The notes under the pieces were generated by a model. It ran no database searches. It had not been told where the DNA came from and saw only the letters and a program-made list of their open reading frames with translations. Positions 48,802-57,309 of a stretch of 64,000 bases of DNA are shown here, in pieces. The translations under genes and the position numbers were made by a program. Numbering within the stretch: the first letter of the stretch is position 1; every line of letters begins with the position of its first letter. Source of the DNA: Microcaldota archaeon (GTDB taxonomy: Archaea; Micrarchaeota; Micrarchaeia; Norongarragalinales; Norongarragalinaceae); contig JACQQD010000001.1 in assembly GCA_016207165.1 (NCBI GenBank), positions 62,001 through 126,000 on the forward strand, read 5' to 3'.

Positions 48802-51013
48802 GCCGCCGTCGTTCCCGGATTTCCTGGAGGAGGTCTTTCATGAATTCTTGCTGTTTTACGCCGTGTTTCTGGGTGCCGTCGCGTTTTCGCACGGAGACGG
48901 TTTTGGATTCCGTTTCCTTTTTGCCGACGACGAGCATGTACGGGACTTTGAAGAGTTGCGCGTCGCGGATCTTGCCTTCGATTTTACCGGAGGAAATGTC
49001 GGCGGTGGCCCGGATGCCGTTTTGTCTGAGTTCGTCGCGGACTTTTTCGGCGTACGCGTTTTCGTGGTCGGTGAGGGCAAGGACGCGGACTTGTTCGGGG
49101 GAAAGCCACGTGGGGAACGAACCGGCGAAGTGTTCGATGAGTATTCCTAGAAACCGTTCAAACGATCCGTAAATGACGCGGTGAAGCATCACCGGGCGTT
49201 TTTTGCCTTGGGGCCCTTCATAGTGCAAGTCAAATCGTTCCGGCATCTGGAAATCCAGTTGGATGGTGCCGCATTGCCACAGTCTTCCCAGCGCGTCCTT
49301 GATTTTGAAGTCAATTTTTGGGCCGTAGAATGCGCCGTCGCCTTCGTTGACTTCGTATTTCTTCTTGTTTTTCTCCAGCGCTTTCTTGAGCGCGGATTCG
49401 GCTTTTTCCCAGAGTGCGGGGTCGCCCATGGCTTTCTCGGGTTTGGTGGAAAGCTCGATGGAGTACGAAAAGCCGAAGGTTTTGTACATGAAGTCGATGA
49501 AGTCGATGAAGTTTTTGACTTCGTCCAGGATTTGATCTTCGGTGACAAACAGGTGCGCGTCGTCTTGGGTGAACGCGCGCACGCGGAACAGTCCACTTAG
49601 AACGCCGGATAATTCGTGGCGGTGGTCAACGCCGTTTTCGGCCAAGCGCAGCGGCAGTTCGCGGTAGGACCTGGGTTTGGTCTTGTACACCAGGATGGCT
49701 CCGGGGCAATTCATGGGTTTGACGGCGTGCGGTACGCCGTCGATTTCCGTGAAGTACATGTTTTCGTGGTAGTGGTCCCAGTGCCCGGATTGCCGCCACA
49801 AGTCTTCGTTGAGAATCAACGGCGTCTTGATTTCCTGGTAGCCGCGCTTTTCGTATTGTTCGCGCAAGAATTTTTCCAGTTCCTTGTAAAGCGTCATGCC
49901 GTTGGGGTGGTAGAAGATGAAGCCCACGCCTTCCTCGTGAATGCTGAACAGGTCGAGTTGTTTGCCGATTTTTCGGTGGTCGCGGGCTTCGGCTTCCTTT
50001 TGGAGTTGCTTGAATTCCAAGAGGGCGTCCTGGTTCTTGAAGACTTGCACGTGCACGCGCTGGAGTTTGGCGTTCTTGGAATTGTTTTTCCAGTACGATC
50101 CCCCGAATTTCGTCAACGCAAAGGCGGAGACGTCTTGCGAGGTCTTGGTGAAGGGCCCCGGCAGGAAATAGGTGTGTTTTCCAAAGCCTTGCACGAGCAC
50201 TTCCTTGGCTTTCGTTTCGGAGAGGGCTTCATTCAGGTACCGGTTTGGCATTTCCGCGTTTTTGCCGGTTTTTTTAAGTTCGATGGGCCACGCTTTTTGT
50301 TGGAGGGCGTGCATGGCAGACTCCAATTGGTTGAGGGTTTCCGGGGACACGCCGGGGCCTTCGAAATCCAGGTAGCCTTCGTTGTCTTTGCCGAAACCGG
50401 TTGTGGCTTTGCCGCCTAACTCGGTTTGAACGGCGTGGGCCAGCAAAAGCAGGGCGGTGTTGCGCCGGGCTTCAAGGGTTTGCGTTGGTTTGAGCGTTTT
50501 GGGGGTGGCGGCGCCGTAGTCCTCGAAAAGCGAGGGGAGTCTGAAGACTTCCGCGTCTTTGCCTCCCAATGTTTTGACTTGGGTTTGCAGGGTTTCCGAC
50601 GTGATGGTCTTTGAGAGTTCCGCCAGTGGGTGGCCCTTGCATTTCAACTCGAATTCCTTGTAGTATCCAAACGGCGATTTTTGCGCGTTGGGAGCGAAGG
50701 CGCGGACCTTGATCAGGAACGAGTCCAGCAGGGTTTGCGCCAGGGCGGGTTTGGCCAACTTGTGGGAGAGGTGGGCGTAGGGGTAGACCAGGACGGAGTC
50801 GGCGTTGACTTCCTTGAAGTTTTTCTGGATTTCAACGACGGCGCGCTCCAGGACGGATTCGTCGTCGCCTTCTTCAAATGAGCTGAACACGACGAGCACG
50901 TTTTCCATGCGGACGCCTTTTTTCTCGTCTTCGCTCAATTCGCCGATGCTTTTGAGCGCCTTCTTTTTGGGTAAGACGTTGATGTAGTCGCAGTGCAGTT
51001 CAAGCAAACGCAT
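48794..51013 (-). CDS. thrS: Threonyl-tRNA synthetase, archaeal type
   Basis: ATG 51013 gives 739 aa. The N terminus MRLLELHCDYINVLPKKKALK and the next 130 residues are the archaeal editing domain related to D-Tyr-tRNA deacylase, which removes Ser. The class II core has GVGFIFYHPNGMTLYKELEKF (motif 1), the active-site MNCPGAILVYK and RELPLRLAENGVDHRHELSGVLSGLFRVRAFTQDDAHLF (motif 2) and HRVIYGSFERFLGILIEHF (motif 3). An anticodon-binding domain ends the protein. Confidence 0.96.
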   Translation of the reverse strand: MRLLELHCDYINVLPKKKALKSIGELSEDEKKGVRMENVLVVFSSFEEGDDESVLERAVVEIQKNFKEVNADSVLVYPYAHLSHKLAKPALAQTLLDSFLIKVRAFAPNAQKSPFGYYKEFELKCKGHPLAELSKTITSETLQTQVKTLGGKDAEVFRLPSLFEDYGAATPKTLKPTQTLEARRNTALLLLAHAVQTELGGKATTGFGKDNEGYLDFEGPGVSPETLNQLESAMHALQQKAWPIELKKTGKNAEMPNRYLNEALSETKAKEVLVQGFGKHTYFLPGPFTKTSQDVSAFALTKFGGSYWKNNSKNAKLQRVHVQVFKNQDALLEFKQLQKEAEARDHRKIGKQLDLFSIHEEGVGFIFYHPNGMTLYKELEKFLREQYEKRGYQEIKTPLILNEDLWRQSGHWDHYHENMYFTEIDGVPHAVKPMNCPGAILVYKTKPRSYRELPLRLAENGVDHRHELSGVLSGLFRVRAFTQDDAHLFVTEDQILDEVKNFIDFIDFMYKTFGFSYSIELSTKPEKAMGDPALWEKAESALKKALEKNKKKYEVNEGDGAFYGPKIDFKIKDALGRLWQCGTIQLDFQMPERFDLHYEGPQGKKRPVMLHRVIYGSFERFLGILIEHFAGSFPTWLSPEQVRVLALTDHENAYAEKVRDELRQNGIRATADISSGKIEGKIRDAQLFKVPYMLVVGKKETESKTVSVRKRDGTQKHGVKQQEFMKDLLQEIRERRRHE

Positions 51014-51106
51014 GGTGTTTGGGACCTCTTGGAAATGGATTGTGGGAAATGCCTTAAAGGGGTTGCGCTTCGCTTTTTTAAGTTGCCGTCCCAAGAATTC
51101 ATTTGC

Positions 51107-52201
51107 ATGAAGCGGCGCATTGAACGGCAGATGAAGCGGGCAGGCCGGACGCCGCCTCCTTTTTACCGGCGCTGGTTTTCCAGTTTAACGCAAGGCGCCC
51201 GCGACGCCTTGGCGGCCCTTGGGGCACGGTTGCGCCGCCTCAAGGAAAGAAACAAGGCGGCCCAACGTGTTGAACCCCAAGTGGAGCCGGAGCGTTCTTC
51301 CGTTTCCTCGGGCGCGCAAATCCCCCCAGAACCCACTCCAGAGATGCCGCAAAAATCCCCCGCCTTCGGAATGGCTTCTGCCGATCCAGTAGGCCGCGAC
51401 TTGAGGAGCTTTTTCCATCTGCGTCCGGATGACGTGTTTTCCATGCACGACTTGGAAAGGGAACGCATGATGCACGGACTTGACGAGATGCCGTACCAAT
51501 TGCGCCAGCGGACGGGCACCTCGGTGAGAATTCTTTCCGTGATGCGTGGACTGGACGGCGGGTCGGAGGACCACCAACTATCCATGGTCCTGGCGCGCGC
51601 CATGCATCGTGCGGAGTTCAAGTTCAAGAAAAACACGGCGGAACGCCTCCACGATTTTTTCATCCGGCATCCGCGTGCCATCAACGAGGAACTGGACTTG
51701 CATCCCGAAAGCCGGCGTCTTTACGGTGAAGTGGCCGCGTTGCGTCGGGGGTTGGCCGTCCGGTTGGGTCTCGTGCAAGCCGAGCGAGCGGTTGTTTCTG
51801 AGGGCGAACCGGTTCGTTTGCCGTTTTCCGAGGAGACGTTGGCGCATTTCGGCCGGATTGGCGTTGACCCCGACGTGATTTCCCACATTTTGGCGCACGG
51901 TTTTTCGGTTCAAGGACGTGGGGTTTTTGGCGCTTCGCATTTCAAGAAAAACTTTGTTTTCAACAACGTGCGGAACAAGGTGGGACGAAAGGTCGTGGAT
52001 TCCAGGCCGTACGCGCAAGCCTATGCCGCGGCGTGGAGTTGGTTGACTAGAACCAGCGTGGTGTGGGTGCGCAAGCGCGGTGGCCGGGAGGTCTCCATCA
52101 ACCCGCGGCCGGACACGTTGGTTGATTCGCATGCGCGCCACACGGCGGCGCTGATTGGGGAGTACTTCCGGGGAAAAGACGGGGGCGACTCCAGTGCTTG
52201 A
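51107..52201 (+). CDS. Unknown 364-aa basic protein
   Basis: ATG 51107, with a TATA-like CTTTTTTAAG about 30 bases upstream. The first 85 residues are basic then Pro/Glu-rich and disordered. The rest is helical: DVFSMHDLERERMMHGLDEM, HQLSMVLARAMHRAEFKFKKNTAERLHDFFIRHP, and a C-terminal alpha/beta part (GVFGASHFKKNFVFNNVRN, SWLTRTSVVWVRKRGGREV). No family is recognised. It is divergent from thrS. Confidence 0.65.
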   Translation: MKRRIERQMKRAGRTPPPFYRRWFSSLTQGARDALAALGARLRRLKERNKAAQRVEPQVEPERSSVSSGAQIPPEPTPEMPQKSPAFGMASADPVGRDLRSFFHLRPDDVFSMHDLERERMMHGLDEMPYQLRQRTGTSVRILSVMRGLDGGSEDHQLSMVLARAMHRAEFKFKKNTAERLHDFFIRHPRAINEELDLHPESRRLYGEVAALRRGLAVRLGLVQAERAVVSEGEPVRLPFSEETLAHFGRIGVDPDVISHILAHGFSVQGRGVFGASHFKKNFVFNNVRNKVGRKVVDSRPYAQAYAAAWSWLTRTSVVWVRKRGGREVSINPRPDTLVDSHARHTAALIGEYFRGKDGGDSSA

Positions 52202-52277
52202 GTCCGGAAAGAACAAGGTCTGCCGCCGGGGCCACCGTTTTGAGGGGAGCGGGCCCGCGTCCGGCGTGTTGGATAGG

Positions 52278-52613
52278 TTATTTTGGTAAGTTGTCCAAGA
52301 CGCGTTGGGCTTCTTTTCGCAAATTTTCGTGGTGGGCCAGTGCTTCCAGGACGGCGCGCACGTGCTTGGGTTCTTCAAGCGTCAAGAGGAATCCTTGACC
52401 GGTTTTCGCAAAGCCGATGGCCACGTGGCCTCTTCCGTGAGGGTTTAGTTGGCTTTCGATGGTTTCTCCCAATTCCAGTGCGTGTTCGGGTTGGATTCCG
52501 TGGATGTGTATTTTGTGGTTGGAACTTGGCTTTCGTGGTTTTTCGTACGTCAAGCCGGTGGCGGGGCCCACGTGTCTTCTGATTTGTCCGTAGAATTCAA
52601 GGCTGGTTGGCAT
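52278..52613 (-). CDS. Unknown 111-aa protein downstream of primase genes
   Basis: An N-terminal basic part is followed by HKIHIHGIQPEHALELGETI, strands HVAIGFAKTGQGFLLTLEEP and a helical end KHVRAVLEALAHHENLRKEA. It lies 17 bases after the PriS stop on the same strand, so it is probably the last gene of the priL-HAD-priS operon. No family recognised. Confidence 0.65.
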   Translation of the reverse strand: MPTSLEFYGQIRRHVGPATGLTYEKPRKPSSNHKIHIHGIQPEHALELGETIESQLNPHGRGHVAIGFAKTGQGFLLTLEEPKHVRAVLEALAHHENLRKEAQRVLDNLPK

Positions 52614-52630
52614 GCTTGTTTCCAGGTTGT

Positions 52631-53752
52631 TCAGGGTATAAACGCTTTTTCCTGGCAGGCCAGATAGATGCCTAGCGGCAGGGGGACTTCAGAGAAGCGC
52701 GCGCGCGGCAGGGTCCAGATTTCGTCCAAGAATTCGAATTTGAGGTCTTGGCGGGCAATCACGGTGGTTTGTTGTCTGGAGTCGAAGGCGAGCACGTCCC
52801 GGATGCGGAATGTTTCGGGGTCTTCCAGGGGCTTTGTGATGAACCCGGTGGAACCGTGGATGGAGCCGGGGACGCGGATGAGGCGGGACAAGTCGTAGGT
52901 GACGGCTTTGTCGGTTTGCACGACTTGGACGTCGGCGATGAGTGATTCGGTGTTGGGTTGTTTGTCTTTTCCCAACAGTGCGCCCCAATGACCGCTGTTG
53001 ATTTGTGAAAGCGCGGGCGCGGGGTCGTCTTGGATGGCGGAAACGGTTTTGCGGGAGAAACCGTAGCGCTTCAACGCGGAGACGTCTTTTTCTTGGATGG
53101 CGCGTCGGACGCGTTGATAGATTTTGGCCGTCCACCCCGTGCTTTGGGAAGAGGGGCCTTGGAGGGTTTCAACGGGTTTGACGTGGTGTTCCAAGTCGTA
53201 AGCGGTTTTCCGAAATAAGGTGGAGGCGTCCAGGCCTTCGGCGGCCACGTATTCGGCGAGTTGGCGTCGGGCGTCTTTGGACAAGTCCATGACGTCGGGG
53301 GACTGGACGTGGACGTGGAATCCTTTTTGCCCGGAGAAAACGAGTTTGGGTTGCTGGAACCCGAAGTCCTCTTCAAGCATTTTCTTGAGCTGGAGGGCTT
53401 GTTGGTGGATGTCCTCCAGGCACGTCCTGCATAGTACGGGTTCGTGGTCGTGTTCTTGTTTGGGGGAATCCAGGTCGAAGACCAAGTCGGCGCCTTGGAA
53501 GCCTTTTTCGCCCATGGGCTGTTTTTCGGGGAATTGGTAGTATGCCAGGGAGTACGACATGTAAAGCGGGGCTTCCTGGCGGACGAATTGCTCGTACTCC
53601 CATGAAGAGATGAAGCCGCGGTGGCGGTAATCGATTTTGCTTTGCCAGCCGAAGCCGAATTCGCGTTGGCTGACGGCCGGAGGAACCGGGACTTTTTTTT
53701 GGTAGAATCCTTGGACGTGGTGTTGGACGAAGCGGCGCTCTTTTTCGTTCAT
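52631..53752 (-). CDS. priS: DNA primase catalytic (small) subunit
   Basis: ATG 53752 gives 373 aa; the longer ORF runs into the HAD gene. REFGFGWQSKIDYRHRGF, YMSYSLAYYQFPE, LVFDLDSPKQ with the catalytic DxD, a CRTCLEDI-containing zinc segment and KLVFSGQKGFHVHVQSP are the archaeal/eukaryotic PriS motifs. It makes RNA/DNA primers together with PriL, encoded two genes upstream. The start overlaps the HAD stop by 4 bases (ATGA). Confidence 0.94.
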   Translation of the reverse strand: MNEKERRFVQHHVQGFYQKKVPVPPAVSQREFGFGWQSKIDYRHRGFISSWEYEQFVRQEAPLYMSYSLAYYQFPEKQPMGEKGFQGADLVFDLDSPKQEHDHEPVLCRTCLEDIHQQALQLKKMLEEDFGFQQPKLVFSGQKGFHVHVQSPDVMDLSKDARRQLAEYVAAEGLDASTLFRKTAYDLEHHVKPVETLQGPSSQSTGWTAKIYQRVRRAIQEKDVSALKRYGFSRKTVSAIQDDPAPALSQINSGHWGALLGKDKQPNTESLIADVQVVQTDKAVTYDLSRLIRVPGSIHGSTGFITKPLEDPETFRIRDVLAFDSRQQTTVIARQDLKFEFLDEIWTLPRARFSEVPLPLGIYLACQEKAFIP

Positions 53753-54492
53753 AGCGCTTCGGAGGCCTCGCAGGCGTCGGCGTACACGTGAAACGCGCCG
53801 GCGCGTTCGAGTTGTTTTTTCGTGGCGGCGCCGCTGAGAACGCCGATGGGCACCGCCTGAGCGTTTTGGGCGGCGATCATGTCGGATTGCGCGTCGCCGA
53901 CGTAGTACGCGTCCGTGGGGTTGACGTCCAGTTGTTTGGCGCAGGCCCAAATCCCGTCGGGGTGCGGTTTTTTTCTGGGCACGTCTTGTTCAGCCAGAAT
54001 GGCGCCGAAAAACCCGTCCAATCCGTGGAACGAAAGCCACGCGCGGTTGAACGCCGTGCCGCCGTTGGAGAACGCGCCGACTTTGTATTTTTTGGTGAAG
54101 TTTTCAAGGGCTTGCCTGGATTTCGGAAGCGGGTGGATGGAGGCGAGGTGGTCGGCGTCGGTTCGGCGGAAGTCGGCTTTGGCGTCCTGCGCGATTCCGT
54201 GTTTGTCGGGGAGGGGGTGTTTTTTCACGGCGTCCGCGATTTTTTCGGGGTTTTCGATGGCGTCTTGCACGTCCACGTTTTCGTCTTGCAATGCGCAAAT
54301 GGCTTCGATGGCGTTTTCCACGAGGTTGTATTCGGTTAATCCCCGTAACCGGTAGGCGTGGTCGGCGGAAGCGGTAACCGCGATGCCTTTCGCGGAAAGC
54401 GCGCGGCGGCAACTGTCCCAGATGGCTTGCCGGTTGTCGCGGAGCACTCCTGAAACGTCCAGGATGACGGCCTTCACGTTTTCTTCCTCCAA
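53749..54492 (-). CDS. HAD-like hydrolase encoded between primase subunits, Ser in place of second motif I Asp
   Basis: In this 247-aa protein motif I is VILDVSGVLRDN: the usual DxD is DxS, so the second, acid-base Asp is missing. Motif II is GAFSNGG, motif III RKKPHPDGIW and motif IV YYVGDAQSDMIAAQ, with a helical cap. The changed motif may lower or alter phosphatase activity. Overlaps of 19 bases with priL and 4 with priS show co-translation. A link to nucleotide or primer metabolism is inferred from location only. Confidence 0.85.
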   Translation of the reverse strand: MEEENVKAVILDVSGVLRDNRQAIWDSCRRALSAKGIAVTASADHAYRLRGLTEYNLVENAIEAICALQDENVDVQDAIENPEKIADAVKKHPLPDKHGIAQDAKADFRRTDADHLASIHPLPKSRQALENFTKKYKVGAFSNGGTAFNRAWLSFHGLDGFFGAILAEQDVPRKKPHPDGIWACAKQLDVNPTDAYYVGDAQSDMIAAQNAQAVPIGVLSGAATKKQLERAGAFHVYADACEASEAL

Positions 54493-55307
54493 TTCAGGGG
54501 ACAGGCGGGGCAGTACGTGCCTTCGAATCCGTTGTCCATCATGACTTTGCAGGAAAACCCGATGTCGCGATCATACACCCAGTTCAGCGTGCTTTCCCCT
54601 TCGCTTGGCGTGAAGGGTTTGGTGCCGGAACACCGCGAAACGTAGTCTTGCATGAGTTTTTGTGCGGCGTCTTTGGGCACGCCGTCGCGGCGCGCGGCAA
54701 TGCTTAACCCCATGGCGCCGTAGAATCGCTTGCCTTCCGGCGAACCGGTTAGAATGGATTGGATGCAGCCGAGGTCCAAAAACTTTTTGCCGTAGCTTTT
54801 CTTTTTGGGTTGGTCGTCCAATGCGCTGGCTTTGCGTTGGATGGCGTCCGGCACGTCTTGGGCGGCGGAGTCGGTGAATTTTTCGGCGATGGCTTTGCTC
54901 AAAAGGGCGTTGAGTTCCTGGTTGTTGATGGCCACCCGCCCGTCGCGCGCGGTTTGGTGCACGAGGTTCTCGCCGAACCTCAGGTAGTCGGAAAGCGTCA
55001 GCGAATAGCGTTCGCCTTCCGCGTGCAGGCTTTCCAGGAAGGCGCGTCCGACGGAGAGCTGTTCGTTCTTGCGGTTGATGCGTTGGACGTACTCTTCGGC
55101 TTTTTTCTTGGCGTACTTTTTTTTGACGTAGTCGCTCAAGCAACTCAAGAGTGCCTTGGAGAGGGCGTACAATTTGACGTGGCGGCCGGTGTTCTCGTAG
55201 GTGGATTCCGTGACGGGTTGTTTGAGGAACAAAATCGCGGCGTCGATGTCCGCGTCGTTCAGGCCGGGCTCCAGTTGCGCTTTGGCGTCGGGAAGAAACG
55301 GGTACAT
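54474..55307 (-). CDS. priL: DNA primase large subunit (Fe-S)
   Basis: In this 277-aa protein helical N-terminal repeats (HVKLYALSKALLSCLSDYVKKKYAKKKAEEYV) are followed by the Fe-S domain with FLDLGCIQSILTGSPEG, YVSRCSGTKPFTPSEG, IGFSCKVMMDN and GTYCPACPL, which supply the four cluster cysteines. It is shorter than many homologues. A TATA-like ATTTATAG 28 bases before the ATG suggests a leaderless transcript. Confidence 0.93.
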   Translation of the reverse strand: MYPFLPDAKAQLEPGLNDADIDAAILFLKQPVTESTYENTGRHVKLYALSKALLSCLSDYVKKKYAKKKAEEYVQRINRKNEQLSVGRAFLESLHAEGERYSLTLSDYLRFGENLVHQTARDGRVAINNQELNALLSKAIAEKFTDSAAQDVPDAIQRKASALDDQPKKKSYGKKFLDLGCIQSILTGSPEGKRFYGAMGLSIAARRDGVPKDAAQKLMQDYVSRCSGTKPFTPSEGESTLNWVYDRDIGFSCKVMMDNGFEGTYCPACPLNWRKKT

Positions 55308-55332
55308 GATGCATGGGCCCTGTGGCGGCCAA

Positions 55333-55385
55333 ACTATAAATGGTCTTGCGGCGCCGCGGCTTGAATCAAAGCCCGGTGTTTAAAT
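55333..55385. promoter_or_regulatory. Divergent promoters of priL and nrdR
   Basis: ACTATAAATG at 55333-55342 gives a TATA box (ATTTATAG) for priL on the minus strand; GTTTAAATCC at 55379-55388 lies about 28 bases before the nrdR ATG. Both predict leaderless transcripts. Confidence 0.45.
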
Positions 55386-55409
55386 CCGGTTTTTCCTACA
55401 ATCCATGGT

Positions 55410-55862
55410 ATGAAGTGCCCGTACTGCGACCACGAGCAGACCAAGGTGTTGGATTCGCGGGACGCCGAGGACGTGGAAGTCACGCGCCGGCGGCGCGAGT
55501 GCGAGAAATGCCAGAAGCGGTTCACCACGTACGAACGCGTGGAACTCTTGGACTTGCACGTCATCAAGAAAGATGGGCGGAAGGAAAAGTTTTCCCACGA
55601 CAAACTCCTCCACGGCTTGCAAAAAGCGTGCGTCAAGCTGCCGGTTACGCACGAGCAACTCGCGGATTTGGTGGACAAAGTCGAGCGGGACTTGCGGCGG
55701 AGGGCCTCCAGCGAAATTCCTTCGGCCAAAGTCGGCGAGTTGGTGCTCAAGCGGCTGAAGAAACTCAACGAAATCGCGTACATCCGTTTTGCTTCGGTGT
55801 ACCGGAACTTTTCCGACTTGGATTCGTTCGTCGCGGAAGTCAAGAAACTGCAGAGCGAGTAG
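55410..55862 (+). CDS. nrdR: NrdR-type repressor of ribonucleotide reductase genes
   Basis: In this 150-aa protein MKCPYCDHEQTKVLDSR and RRRRECEKCQKRFTTYER form the Cys4 zinc ribbon, and the rest is an ATP-cone (VIKKDGRKEKFSHDKLLHGLQKAC to SVYRNFSDLDSFVAEV). NrdR senses ATP/dATP and represses nrd genes in bacteria; it is found in a minority of archaea. The nrdA-nrdB genes lie 3.5 kb downstream. Two bases separate it from the next gene. Confidence 0.95.
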   Translation: MKCPYCDHEQTKVLDSRDAEDVEVTRRRRECEKCQKRFTTYERVELLDLHVIKKDGRKEKFSHDKLLHGLQKACVKLPVTHEQLADLVDKVERDLRRRASSEIPSAKVGELVLKRLKKLNEIAYIRFASVYRNFSDLDSFVAEVKKLQSE

Positions 55863-55864
55863 GC

Positions 55865-57226
55865 ATGCAACGATTTGGCCAAGTGTACCGGCAGGCTGGC
55901 AACATGCTTTTGTTTACGTGCAGTCCTTGGATTGTGGCGTTTGGACGGCCTACTTTCGAGGTGTACGGCAAGGCGGTTTCGCCGTTCGCATATTACTACC
56001 AGGGAACGCGGTTCGTCAACGTGTACGAGAAAAGCCGTTTGGACGAGGTGGCGTACGCCGCTTTAGAAAAGCTGGGTACGCCCCAACGGTTTGAATCGGT
56101 GTACCGCAAATGGTTGGAAATCGCCCGTCGCCTGGATGAACAGTCCTGGTCGATTTACCAAGGCAACTTGGCTTCTTTTGAGTCCATGTGGCGGGAACTT
56201 GTTTCATACTGGGGTCATTCCGTTTTCATCGACTGTTTTGACGCGGGCGTGGACTTTTTGGAAATGAGCCGCATTGCGTCGGAGCATGATTTGTCGCGGG
56301 AAGACATCCAATTGTTGACGACGCCCACGGAGTTGTCGTACTTGCAGGATTATGAACGCGAACTTTCCAACGCCGCGATTTCCGGGAACTTTTCCGAGTT
56401 TTTGCGGACATTTTACTGGTATCCGACCAACTACGTGGATTTCGGCTGCATTTCGGAAGAAAAAGCCAATGCCCTGGCCTCCGCGGCAAAACGGGAAGCT
56501 CAAAAAACGCTGAGGCTTCTTTCCGCCCAAGTCGTTTCGCTTGAAGACCGGCAGAGCGCCTTGTTGGACGACAAAGGCCTTTCGGAGAACCCGTTGTGGC
56601 TGTACCAAAAGTTGGTGGCGTGGCGGGACTTGCGCAAGCGCCTGAATTTTACGGCTTTGTTTGGCTTTGACGTTCTATGTCGGCAATGGCTGAAGGAACA
56701 GGGCATCGATCCGGAGCTTTTCGGAGCGGTTTGGCCTTTTGAGGTCTTGGAAGGCCGCGTCTTGGAGAAGACGCTCAAGGCGCGTCGGGTTCATGGCGTA
56801 CTGGTTTGGGCGGATGTGGATTCGTTTGATTTTCTGGTGGGGCCGGCAGGCGCCAAAAAATTGGCGGAATTGGATGTCGGCCCGAAATCCGAAAAGCTGG
56901 AACTAAGAGGCCAGCCGGCGTGTCTGGGTCGCGTGATCGCGTCGGTGCGGATCGTGAACGACCCGTCGGAAGACTTTCATGCGGGCGAGATCTTGGTGAC
57001 GGCCATGACGCGCCCTGAATTCGTGCCGTTGATGAAGAAAGCGGTAGGCATCATCACGGACGAGGGCGGCATCACCTCGCATGCGGCCGTGGTGTCCCGC
57101 GAGTTGAACAAGCCATGCATCGTCGGAACGCAGGTTGCCACGCGCAAGCTCAGAACCGGTGACGTGGTGGAACTGGACGCGTTTCACGGATTGGTCAGGA
57201 GCGCGCAACTGATTCGTTCGCCCTGA
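55865..57226 (+). CDS. PEP-utilizing mobile-domain protein without ATP-grasp or PEP-binding domains
   Basis: ATG 55865 gives 453 aa. The C-terminal 100 residues are the phosphohistidine swivel domain: AGEILVTAMTRPEFVPLMKKAVGIITDEGGITSHAAVVSRELNKPCIVGT, with the catalytic His in TSHAA. The first 340 residues are a mostly helical domain rich in Trp and Tyr that I do not recognise. It lacks the catalytic domains of PPDK or PEP synthase, so it might receive a phosphoryl group in trans. Co-transcribed with nrdR. Confidence 0.8.
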   Translation: MQRFGQVYRQAGNMLLFTCSPWIVAFGRPTFEVYGKAVSPFAYYYQGTRFVNVYEKSRLDEVAYAALEKLGTPQRFESVYRKWLEIARRLDEQSWSIYQGNLASFESMWRELVSYWGHSVFIDCFDAGVDFLEMSRIASEHDLSREDIQLLTTPTELSYLQDYERELSNAAISGNFSEFLRTFYWYPTNYVDFGCISEEKANALASAAKREAQKTLRLLSAQVVSLEDRQSALLDDKGLSENPLWLYQKLVAWRDLRKRLNFTALFGFDVLCRQWLKEQGIDPELFGAVWPFEVLEGRVLEKTLKARRVHGVLVWADVDSFDFLVGPAGAKKLAELDVGPKSEKLELRGQPACLGRVIASVRIVNDPSEDFHAGEILVTAMTRPEFVPLMKKAVGIITDEGGITSHAAVVSRELNKPCIVGTQVATRKLRTGDVVELDAFHGLVRSAQLIRSP

Positions 57227-57309
57227 CGCGGTTTCCGCCTCTTTTTTCCCGGGGTCTGTCTTTTGCCGTTTCCGCGCGTTTTTATTTGCGGGCGCCGTGA
57301 TGAAGGGTC

